Shown here one piece after another: positions 9,094 through 14,954 of a DNA stretch of 64,000 nucleotides. A program made the translations under genes and the position numbers. Source of the stretch: DMER64 sp049652385 (GTDB lineage Bacteria > Bacteroidota > Bacteroidia > Bacteroidales > UBA932). The number at the start of each line of letters is the position of its first letter. Positions within the stretch are counted from its first letter, which is position 1. The DNA lies in the NCBI GenBank assembly GCA_049652385.1, contig JBASDX010000005.1:62001-126000 (forward strand), given 5' to 3'. Under the pieces are notes generated by a model. That model worked only from the letters and a program-made list of their open reading frames with translations, searched no databases and was not told the origin of the DNA.

Positions 9094-9101
9094 CAAATAT
9101 A
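9094..9101 (-). promoter_or_regulatory. -7 box TATATTTG for the AIRS-C/ubiE/cls unit
   Basis: On the minus strand TATATTTG matches TAnnTTTG, 19 nt before the ATG at 9074. It is divergent from the box for tRNA-Leu. Confidence 0.5.
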
Positions 9102-9123
9102 GAAAGAATACCGAAATTTATCT

Positions 9124-9131
9124 TATATTTG
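9124..9131 (+). promoter_or_regulatory. -7 box TATATTTG for tRNA-Leu
   Basis: TATATTTG on the plus strand ends 11 nt before the 5' end of tRNA-Leu, the distance expected for a transcript start just ahead of the mature tRNA. Confidence 0.5.
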
Positions 9132-9142
9132 CCCCGCAAATT

Positions 9143-9226
9143 GCCCAGGTGGTGGAATTGGTAGACACGCCACTTTGAGGGGGTGGTGCCGGTTACGGTG
9201 TGCAAGTTCGATCCTTGTCCTGGGCA
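9143..9226 (+). tRNA. tRNA-Leu (anticodon GAG)
   Basis: The acceptor arm GCCCAGG pairs with CCTGGGC and is followed by discriminator A. The anticodon stem CCACT/GGTGG encloses loop TTGAGGG, giving anticodon GAG. A long variable arm (class II) is present, and the T-arm GCAAG-TTCGATC-CTTGT is intact. CCA is not fully encoded (ACC follows, then CT). The accessory, AT-rich region starts right behind it. Confidence 0.95.
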
Positions 9227-9230
9227 CCCT

Positions 9231-9280
9231 GAAAAACCACAAGTAAATTATAATCAATTGCTTGTGGTTTTTCTTTTTTT
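9231..9280 (+). terminator. Rho-independent terminator after tRNA-Leu
   Basis: A perfect 13-bp stem, GAAAAACCACAAG (9231-9243) with CTTGTGGTTTTTC (9261-9273), a 17-nt loop and a following run of T's. Confidence 0.75.
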
Positions 9281-9480
9281 AAAATCCCCGACCATATCCC
9301 TGACTTAATAAAAGGATAATCAATTATTTCTACAATATATTGATCTGTTCCACCCGGTTAGTATGGGACAATTGGGACACATCAACAAGATTTTCTTAAT
9401 CAAAATCAAGTACTACCATTTAGGTAATATTTATTAACTTGCTAAGTGTAAGAATCCTAATACTTAAAGAACTATCAATA

Positions 9481-12180
9481 ATGAAAAAGCTTATCCCTAC
9501 ACTTACTATAGGATTAATGCTGTCTTCCTGCATTCCGCAGGAAAAACCTAAGACAATTCCCATGGTGAATACAGGTGTTATTTCGGAAATCACAACTACT
9601 ACAGCTACTTGCTCATACGAAGTGACTGAAGATGGAGGAGCTGAAGTAACAGTGCGTGGTGTTTGCTGGAGCACAGATGAAGAACCAACTACTGAAGATT
9701 CAAAAACAGAAGATGGTGACGGAATAGGAACCTTCACGAGCAACCTAACCAATCTTACCCCAAATACCAAATATTATGTACGAGCCTATGCTAAGAACTC
9801 TGAAGGAACAGCTTATGGTGAACAAGTTTCTTTCACAACATATCAAGAATATATTAATGAGCCAGGTGTATACTTTGTAACGCAAATGGGTACCTTAGGC
9901 AACATTCTCAGTCAAACCCAAAAAGACACAATCACAACAATGATTGTAAGAGGTGAGATTAACAAGGCAGATTTTGAGGTAATGAAAAGTCAAATGCCTC
10001 AACTAAAGTACATAGACTTGAAAGATGTTACGTGTGAAGGGGGAACAATACCTGAATCAGCATTTGGAGGTTATTCAATTAGTAATAATACAATCAAAAA
10101 AATTGTACTTCCTCTTAATATTACAGAAATTGGAGATTATGCATTTTGGGGTTGTTCAGGCCTTATTGGTTCTTTAATATTACCAGATGGACTGATCAAA
10201 ATTGGATATGGTGCCTTTTATGGTTGCTCAGGTTTTTCCGGCACTTTGACTTTTCCAGAGGGATTAACTACAATTGAGGGGAGTGCTTTTAGTTCCTGTA
10301 CTGGTTTCTCCGGCACTTTGACTTTTCCAGATAGCCTAAAAATTATTGGTAATCATGCATTTTTGAATTGCTCCAATTTTTCTGGTTCTTTGACTCTTCC
10401 TGGTGGTTTAACCATTATCGGTAATTATGCGTTTATGAGTTGTACAGGTTTTACAGGTTCCTTAACTCTACCAGATAAATTAACTGCTATCGGTAATTTT
10501 GCATTTTGTAATTGCACAGGCCTTACAGGTCCTTTAACTCTATCAGATGAATTGACAACTATTGGAGATTATGCATTTTCTAATTGTAATGACTTCACCG
10601 GTTCTTTAATTCTACCAGATGGGTTAAAATCTATTGGAGATTATGCATTTTCTAATTGTGCGGGCTTTACGGGCTCTTTAACTCTTCCAGCTGGGTTGAC
10701 CTCTATGAGAGATGGTGTATTTTATGGTTGTAAAGGCTTTACCGGTTCTTTGATTCTTCCGGATGGGTTAACCACTATTGGAGATTATGCATTTTATGGT
10801 TGTAAAGGCTTTACCGGTTCTTTAACTCTTCCGGATGGGTTAACCACTATGGGGAATTGGGTTTTTTATGATTGTACAGGTTTTATTGGTTCTTTGAATT
10901 TACCAGCTGAATTGACTGTTATAGGAGATTATGCATTTTCTAATTGTACAGGTTTTTCTGGTTCTTTGAATCTTCCAGATGGTTTGACCACTATAGGAGA
11001 TTATGCGTTTTATGGTTGTACAGGTTTTACCGGTTCTTTGAAATTGCCAGCTGGATTGACTGTTATTGGAGATTATGTTTTTTTTAATTGTACAGGTTTC
11101 TCTGGTTCTTTGAATCTTCCAAACGGGTTAACTACAATTGGGGAATGGGCATTTTATGGTTGTAAAGGTTTTTCTGGTTCCTTGAATTTACCAAATAGAT
11201 TGACATTTATTGGTAATAATGCTTTTGCTTACTGTACAGGTTTTTCTGGCCCCTTGACTCTTCCAAATGAATTGACCATAATTAGGGATGGTGTATTTCG
11301 TGATTGTACAGGATTCGCTGGTTCCTTATACCTTCCAATTGGGTTGACCTCTATAGGAGATTATGCATTTTCTAATTGTACAGGTTTTGTCGGTTCCTTG
11401 AATTTGCCAAATAAGTTAACCTTCATTGGAGCTCATGCATTTTATGGTTGTAGAGGTTTTACTGGTTCTTTGACTCTTCCTGATGAATTGACATTTATTG
11501 GAGGTTATGCATTTTATGGTTGTAAGGGTTTTACTGGTTCCTTAACTCTTCCTGATGGATTGACATCAATCGAAAATAATACATTTTATAGTTGTGAAGG
11601 TTTTACAGGTTCTTTAATAGTGCCAAAGGGTGTAACAATTATTGGAAGTGATGCATTTGGTGGTTGTACTGGATTTTCAGGTTCTTTGATTCTCCCTGAA
11701 GGTTTGAAAACTATTGGAAATTATGCTTTTCGTTTTTGTAGAGGCTTTATCGGTTCCTTGAATCTACCAAGCAGATTAACATTTATTGGAGAAGATGCTT
11801 TTTTGGCTTGTTCAGGTTTTTCAGGCTCTTTGATTCTCCCAGATGGTTTGACAACTATTCGTCAAACTGCATTTGGAGGTTGTTCAGGTTTTAATAAATT
11901 AGTAATAGGAAATGACATAGCCACAATTTATGAACGTGCTTTTAGTGGTTGTAGTAATTTATCAGGAAGTATTATTTTCACAACAAATCTTATATCAATA
12001 AGAGACGAAGGTTTTTTGGGATGTGACAAAATAGATGCTTTTCGTTTCCCTCATGTAACACCACCTCCATATTATACCGATATGCTTCCAAGGCGAGCAA
12101 CTGTAGAAGTGCCACTATCTGCTGTTGATACATACAAAGCTACTGCAGGTTGGAAAGATTATAATATAGTGGGATATTGA
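9481..12180 (+). CDS. BspA-type leucine-rich-repeat surface lipoprotein
   Basis: 899 residues from the ATG at 9481. An upstream in-frame ATG at 9439 would add 14 residues ahead of the signal peptide and is not preferred. The lipoprotein signal is MKKLIPTLTIGLMLSSC with Cys at 17. Next come a fibronectin-like unit (V-T-V-R-G-V-C-W-S-T, then N-T-K-Y-Y-V-R-A-Y-A), the same module as in the 892-residue FISUMP lipoprotein nearby, and about 27 LRR_5/BspA repeats of 24 residues with consensus LTxIGDYAFxxCTGF-x-GSL-x-LP-x-x. The tail has V-D-T-Y-K-A, as in many BspA proteins. BspA-like proteins in this phylum act as surface adhesins or binding proteins; the ligand here is unknown. Base composition is clearly more AT-rich than the housekeeping genes, which suggests transfer. 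Confidence 0.9.
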   Translation: MKKLIPTLTIGLMLSSCIPQEKPKTIPMVNTGVISEITTTTATCSYEVTEDGGAEVTVRGVCWSTDEEPTTEDSKTEDGDGIGTFTSNLTNLTPNTKYYVRAYAKNSEGTAYGEQVSFTTYQEYINEPGVYFVTQMGTLGNILSQTQKDTITTMIVRGEINKADFEVMKSQMPQLKYIDLKDVTCEGGTIPESAFGGYSISNNTIKKIVLPLNITEIGDYAFWGCSGLIGSLILPDGLIKIGYGAFYGCSGFSGTLTFPEGLTTIEGSAFSSCTGFSGTLTFPDSLKIIGNHAFLNCSNFSGSLTLPGGLTIIGNYAFMSCTGFTGSLTLPDKLTAIGNFAFCNCTGLTGPLTLSDELTTIGDYAFSNCNDFTGSLILPDGLKSIGDYAFSNCAGFTGSLTLPAGLTSMRDGVFYGCKGFTGSLILPDGLTTIGDYAFYGCKGFTGSLTLPDGLTTMGNWVFYDCTGFIGSLNLPAELTVIGDYAFSNCTGFSGSLNLPDGLTTIGDYAFYGCTGFTGSLKLPAGLTVIGDYVFFNCTGFSGSLNLPNGLTTIGEWAFYGCKGFSGSLNLPNRLTFIGNNAFAYCTGFSGPLTLPNELTIIRDGVFRDCTGFAGSLYLPIGLTSIGDYAFSNCTGFVGSLNLPNKLTFIGAHAFYGCRGFTGSLTLPDELTFIGGYAFYGCKGFTGSLTLPDGLTSIENNTFYSCEGFTGSLIVPKGVTIIGSDAFGGCTGFSGSLILPEGLKTIGNYAFRFCRGFIGSLNLPSRLTFIGEDAFLACSGFSGSLILPDGLTTIRQTAFGGCSGFNKLVIGNDIATIYERAFSGCSNLSGSIIFTTNLISIRDEGFLGCDKIDAFRFPHVTPPPYYTDMLPRRATVEVPLSAVDTYKATAGWKDYNIVGY
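10117..12060 (+). repeat. 72-bp tandem repeat array coding the LRR_5 units
   Basis: In-frame direct repeats of 72 bp, one per 24-residue LRR. About 24 are regular and about 3 degenerate ones follow at the 3' end. Several neighbours are near-identical at the DNA level (for example around 10740-10860), so copy number could change by recombination. Confidence 0.85.
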
Positions 12181-12383
12181 TAATACATTTTGACTCTTTC
12201 TACTCAATATCTCTTCTTAATCATCCTCGGATTAACCATACTTTGTCCTAGGCCCGTTTTCTTTCCTTTCATTCTGCAAATATTCCGCTCACTCACTATT
12301 AAAGGTGTTTCGAATACCTGCCTACGTTTCTCAAGGTGGCAAGTGGGAAAATTCCATTCACTATTGTAATGGCCACAATTACA

Positions 12384-12690
12384 GCAGATTGTGTAGTTTG
12401 AGAATTTCATACTACTTACCACCTTGACGCAAAAAGAGCGTTTTAAGCAAAAGCTTGCGGAGGTGGTAAGTGACAAAACCAACGTAACCTTTGTAACATC
12501 CTGCAACATAGCAAATTGTGTAGTTTGAGGATTTTAAACTACTTACCACCTTGACGCAAAAAGGGCGTTTTAAGCAAAAGCGTGCAAAGGTGGTAAGTGA
12601 CGGCATACAAGGCATTGCCATAACAAGAAGAAGAACAGGATATTAAGGTAGCTAAGGATTTGACGCTACTTACCACCTCAAAGTATGATG
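12384..12690. repeat. 127-bp tandem repeats each carrying an 11-bp-arm palindrome
   Basis: Two complete units (12384-12510 and 12511-12637) and a truncated third (from 12638) recur at exactly 127 bp. Each holds ACTTACCACCT (12414, 12541, 12668) and, in the complete units, AGGTGGTAAGT 47 bp further (12461, 12588), forming an inverted repeat around a 36-nt core. A degenerate unit lies before them, with AGGTGGCAAGT at 12334, again exactly 127 bp away. The period is not a multiple of three and no conserved frame runs through it, so it is not a protein repeat. It abuts the end of the small-peptide operon; the third left arm touches its stop codon. The rest of the gene-free stretch 12181-12383 shows nothing else. 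Confidence 0.85.
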
Positions 12691-12770
12691 GCCAATAAAA
12701 TGGTCTCAAGTATTCCCATTAAAATACTAACACCTATTACTCCAAAAAGAATCCCGAGAATCCATTCCAT
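12678..12770 (-). CDS. Type I micro-membrane peptide (30 aa), last gene of the FISUMP operon
   Basis: 30 residues, ATG at 12770 and TGA at 12680-12678, read directly from the minus strand. It begins M-E-W-I-L-G and is otherwise almost wholly hydrophobic, one transmembrane segment. It shares E-W-x2-G-x3-G-x2-G (E2, W3, G6, G10, G13) with three other peptides in this operon. It starts 4 nt after the upstream type II gene ends. Unlike the other type I genes it has no type II partner behind it; the 127-bp repeat array begins there instead. Function unknown; repeated occurrence in conserved order is the evidence that it is a gene. Confidence 0.65.
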   Translation of the reverse strand: MEWILGILFGVIGVSILMGILETILLAIIL

Positions 12771-12774
12771 AACC

Positions 12775-12873
12775 CTATACATGAAGGAGGTAATCCCAAA
12801 GAAAATAAATAATAATGCCAAGAATGCCTGTTACCAAAGCAATCCTCAATGCTTTTTGCCAATCTACTGCCAT
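12775..12873 (-). CDS. Type II micro-membrane peptide (32 aa)
   Basis: 32 residues, beginning M-A-V-D-W-Q-K and continuing as one hydrophobic segment (I-A-L at 11-13, then G-I-L-G-I-I-I-Y-F-L-W). D4, W5 and I11-A12-L13 are in the same positions as in the two other type II peptides (13003-13101 and 13965-14063), all exactly 32 residues. Its ATG lies inside the end of the preceding type I gene (10-nt overlap, different frame), which implies translational coupling. Confidence 0.7.
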   Translation of the reverse strand: MAVDWQKALRIALVTGILGIIIYFLWDYLLHV

Positions 12874-12974
12874 GTTATTATAGCGTATAAAACTACAGCG
12901 AACCATATGGCTGCCAGCCCGGCCAGTCCCAACAGGATACCGGTGACCCATTCAGATACGCTAACGTTTTTCAT
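12864..12974 (-). CDS. Type I micro-membrane peptide (36 aa)
   Basis: 36 residues, MKNVSVSEW followed by a single hydrophobic segment ending in I-T-W-Q. It carries E8-W9-x2-G12-x3-G16-x2-G19, the motif common to all type I peptides here. The stop TAG overlaps the start of the type II gene by 10 nt. It lies 28 nt after the previous type II gene and has no promoter box of its own that I can see. Function unknown. Confidence 0.7.
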   Translation of the reverse strand: MKNVSVSEWVTGILLGLAGLAAIWFAVVLYAIITWQ

Positions 12975-13002
12975 ACATTTAAAATTTTTGGTTGTTACAA
13001 AT

Positions 13003-13101
13003 TTATCCAAATTTCAAATATTCCACCAAAAAACGCAGAACAACATATACAATGCCCGACAGCAGTGCGATATGTAACATTTTCTTCCAATCTATTTCCA
13101 T
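13003..13101 (-). CDS. Type II micro-membrane peptide (32 aa)
   Basis: 32 residues starting M-E-I-D-W-K-K, with I11-A12-L13 and one predicted membrane segment, ending ...L-K-F-G. It is a clear paralogue of the genes at 12775 and 13965. Its start overlaps the upstream type I gene by 10 nt, exactly as in the pair at 12864/12873. Confidence 0.7.
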   Translation of the reverse strand: MEIDWKKMLHIALLSGIVYVVLRFLVEYLKFG

Positions 13102-13217
13102 TGTTTGGTGAAATTAAAATAGGAAAACAAGGCAATGAGTACCATAATAATCTCAAGAATTCCAATAAGAAGACCTGAGCCTGCTATTCCTGAAAAAATA
13201 CCAAAAACCCATTCCAT
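13092..13217 (-). CDS. Type I micro-membrane peptide (41 aa)
   Basis: 41 residues, M-E-W-V-F-G-I-F-S-G-I-A-G then a long hydrophobic stretch and a short polar, basic tail (F-T-K-Q-W-K). It carries E2-W3-x2-G6-x3-G10-x2-G13. The frame is open upstream to 13334, but that stretch is the antisense tail of the FISUMP gene; the ATG at 13217 sits 7 nt after that gene's stop and matches the other type I starts. It overlaps the next type II gene by 10 nt. Confidence 0.72.
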   Translation of the reverse strand: MEWVFGIFSGIAGSGLLIGILEIIMVLIALFSYFNFTKQWK

Positions 13218-13224
13218 AATACTA

Positions 13225-13959
13225 TTATTTTTTAATACAACGAACTGAAAAACCGTGGTCTGACGTATCCACGTATCTATGTAATTTTTCAGAATTGTAA
13301 GATAAATACCAGGCACTAGCCAGGGGCTCGACAAGAAAAGTTGAGCCCCACCAAAAAGTGTCGGTTCCTTTGCGTTTAAATTCTTTGTAAAAACTATAAA
13401 AACCGGCCGGTAAGGCGGAAAAACCCGATTTGTTTCTCATCTCCGGGTAATCGTTATTTCCCACGGCTCCCTCTACCGGGGATGGCTGCCACTCTTTCTC
13501 GGCAGCCATGGATTTGGCAACTTTTTGATTTTCAATGTCTATACTACCGTCATAACAATATCCGTGGTATACCAGATACGCTTCCAGTTGTTTCCAATCG
13601 GCATCATCGGGCAACCGCCAGCCTTCGGGACAGGCTATATTGGCAGCGGGCCAATTGTACAAAACACCAAATGTCTTATAATTAGGATTCTTTTTTGCTT
13701 CCTGCACATCTGTACCGCTGTACCCATAAACATAGTAACAGGGAATACTGGTGGATTTTTTATCCTGGCCGGTGACAGTCGGCAGGTAAGCCAGGTTCTG
13801 GGCCATCCAGGTTTGCCTTCCTATGGTCACTGTTTTGTATACGTTGTGATCCCTCGCATCATAAAGAAATCCAAGATTGTCCAACAGAGTAAAAGCATCT
13901 TCCGGAGTACATGCCTGAAACAAAATCCCTGCACATAAAAGAATCATTATTTTTTTCAT
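13225..13959 (-). CDS. FISUMP-domain lipoprotein
   Basis: 244 residues from the ATG at 13959, chosen because it starts the lipoprotein signal (MKKIMILLCAGILFQAC, Cys 17). The mature part is essentially one FISUMP (Fibrobacter succinogenes major paralogous) domain: V-T-I-G-R-Q-T-W-M-A-Q-N-L-A-Y, Y-Y-V-Y-G-Y, G-V-L-Y-N-W-P-A-A, C-P-E-G-W-R-L-P, and the ending G-F-S-V-R-C. These domains occur on surface lipoproteins of unknown function. Peptide genes sit 5 nt upstream (type II) and 7 nt downstream (type I), so all appear to be one operon. Confidence 0.85.
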   Translation of the reverse strand: MKKIMILLCAGILFQACTPEDAFTLLDNLGFLYDARDHNVYKTVTIGRQTWMAQNLAYLPTVTGQDKKSTSIPCYYVYGYSGTDVQEAKKNPNYKTFGVLYNWPAANIACPEGWRLPDDADWKQLEAYLVYHGYCYDGSIDIENQKVAKSMAAEKEWQPSPVEGAVGNNDYPEMRNKSGFSALPAGFYSFYKEFKRKGTDTFWWGSTFLVEPLASAWYLSYNSEKLHRYVDTSDHGFSVRCIKK

Positions 13960-13964
13960 GACGC

Positions 13965-14063
13965 TTAAATAAATACAAGGGTAAATATCATGAATGCTGT
14001 TGCGGTCGAAGTAACCATGGCTATTAACGCAATTTGAAATACTGCTTTCCAATCTATTTTCAT
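13965..14063 (-). CDS. Type II micro-membrane peptide (32 aa)
   Basis: 32 residues, M-K-I-D-W-K-A-V-F-Q-I-A-L followed by a hydrophobic segment, stop TAA at 13967-13965. It shares D4-W5 and I11-A12-L13 with the two other type II peptides. It starts 11 nt after the type I gene at 14075-14182 and ends 5 nt before the FISUMP lipoprotein start. Confidence 0.7.
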   Translation of the reverse strand: MKIDWKAVFQIALIAMVTSTATAFMIFTLVFI

Positions 14064-14074
14064 TGAGCAAATAA

Positions 14075-14182
14075 TTAAAAATAATAATACAAAATATGTT
14101 TAAGGGCTATCAATAACATAGTAGAGCCGAATACTCCTATAATGACTCCCAATAACCATTCAAAAATTGTTGCATTTTCCAT
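14075..14182 (-). CDS. Type I micro-membrane peptide (35 aa)
   Basis: 35 residues, MENATIFEW then L-L-G-V-I-I-G-V-F-G and a hydrophobic run ending in L-Y-Y-Y-F. It carries E8-W9-x2-G12-x3-G16-x2-G19. It lies 20 nt after the upstream FISUMP lipoprotein and precedes a type II gene, giving the same I-II order as the other modules. Confidence 0.7.
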   Translation of the reverse strand: MENATIFEWLLGVIIGVFGSTMLLIALKHILYYYF

Positions 14183-14202
14183 ATGTATTTCTTTTTTGCT
14201 GA

Positions 14203-14928
14203 TTAGTCTCTTACGCAGCGTACGGAAAAACCGCATATCTTATTGCCCGAGCTTTGAACCACCTGCTCTGAATTATAAAGCATGCGCCGGATATAAGTAA
14301 ATTCAGAGTCCTTCTCTGTAGCACTCCACCAATAACCGGTATTCCCCAGGTTTTTGAAAGGGGTATTTGGAGAGCAGAATCCGCCCGGCAATGCAGAGAA
14401 ACGGGTTTTGTTCCTGTATGCCTGATAATCCTCATTTCCTACGGCCCCTTCTGCTGACGATTTATCCCACCCGTATGCTCTTGCCAGAGATTTGGCAACC
14501 TTGGCACCTGCACCGCCTGTGGTCCCATCGAAGTTGTATCCGTTATCTGCCAAATAGTTTACCAGTTGATTCCATTCGTCGTCACTTGGCAGATGCCAGC
14601 CTTTGGGGCAGATACCTTTCTCTTGCATAACGGCTGACCAGTTGTACAACACACCATATTTTTTATAATTATCCGTTCTTTGCGCTTCTTCCACATCAGT
14701 ACCTTCGTAACCATAAACATAGTAATGCGGTTCGGTCCGGGAACCATCCGCTGATTTACTTACAGACGGCAAATAAGCCAGGTTTTCTGCCATCCATACT
14801 TGTGAGCCTATGGTCACAGCTATATATGCTCTGCTGTCACGCCAATCGATGCATAAAGTTGGAATCACATCGGGCACACAGGAATGAAGCAACATTCCTG
14901 CACATAAAACCAAAATGAATTTTTTCAT
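14203..14928 (-). CDS. FISUMP-domain lipoprotein
   Basis: 241 residues from ATG 14928 with lipoprotein signal MKKFILVLCAGMLLHSC (Cys 17). It is a single FISUMP domain: V-T-I-G-S-Q-V-W-M-A-E-N-L-A-Y, Y-Y-V-Y-G-Y-E-G-T-D-V, G-V-L-Y-N-W-S-A-V, C-P-K-G-W-H-L-P, G-Y-W-W-S-A-T, and the end G-F-S-V-R-C-V-R-D. It is a paralogue of the 13225 gene and of the C-terminus of the 892-residue protein. It lies 26 nt after the latter and is probably co-transcribed. Function unknown; probably displayed at the cell surface. Confidence 0.85.
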   Translation of the reverse strand: MKKFILVLCAGMLLHSCVPDVIPTLCIDWRDSRAYIAVTIGSQVWMAENLAYLPSVSKSADGSRTEPHYYVYGYEGTDVEEAQRTDNYKKYGVLYNWSAVMQEKGICPKGWHLPSDDEWNQLVNYLADNGYNFDGTTGGAGAKVAKSLARAYGWDKSSAEGAVGNEDYQAYRNKTRFSALPGGFCSPNTPFKNLGNTGYWWSATEKDSEFTYIRRMLYNSEQVVQSSGNKICGFSVRCVRD

Positions 14929-14954
14929 GGCATTTAATACATTTATACTTGATA

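Noticed and set aside
9281..9480. Possible integrase remnant or attachment site after tRNA-Leu
   Set aside because: The stretch has short similar pieces (GGGACAATTGGGACA) but no frame or tRNA 3' repeat could be identified.
12204..12621. Two minus-strand open frames of 101 and 69 codons across the 127-bp repeats
   Set aside because: Their similarity to each other is explained by the tandem DNA repeat in which they lie; the period is not a multiple of 3 and no start signals are seen.
12384..12690. CRISPR array or integron attC cluster
   Set aside because: The repeated unit is 127 bp with no variable spacers, no cas genes lie nearby, and no GTTRRRY core sites or integrase were seen.
12685..13077. 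130-codon plus-strand open frame
   Set aside because: It is the antisense of the micro-peptide genes, which show conserved paralogue motifs on the minus strand.
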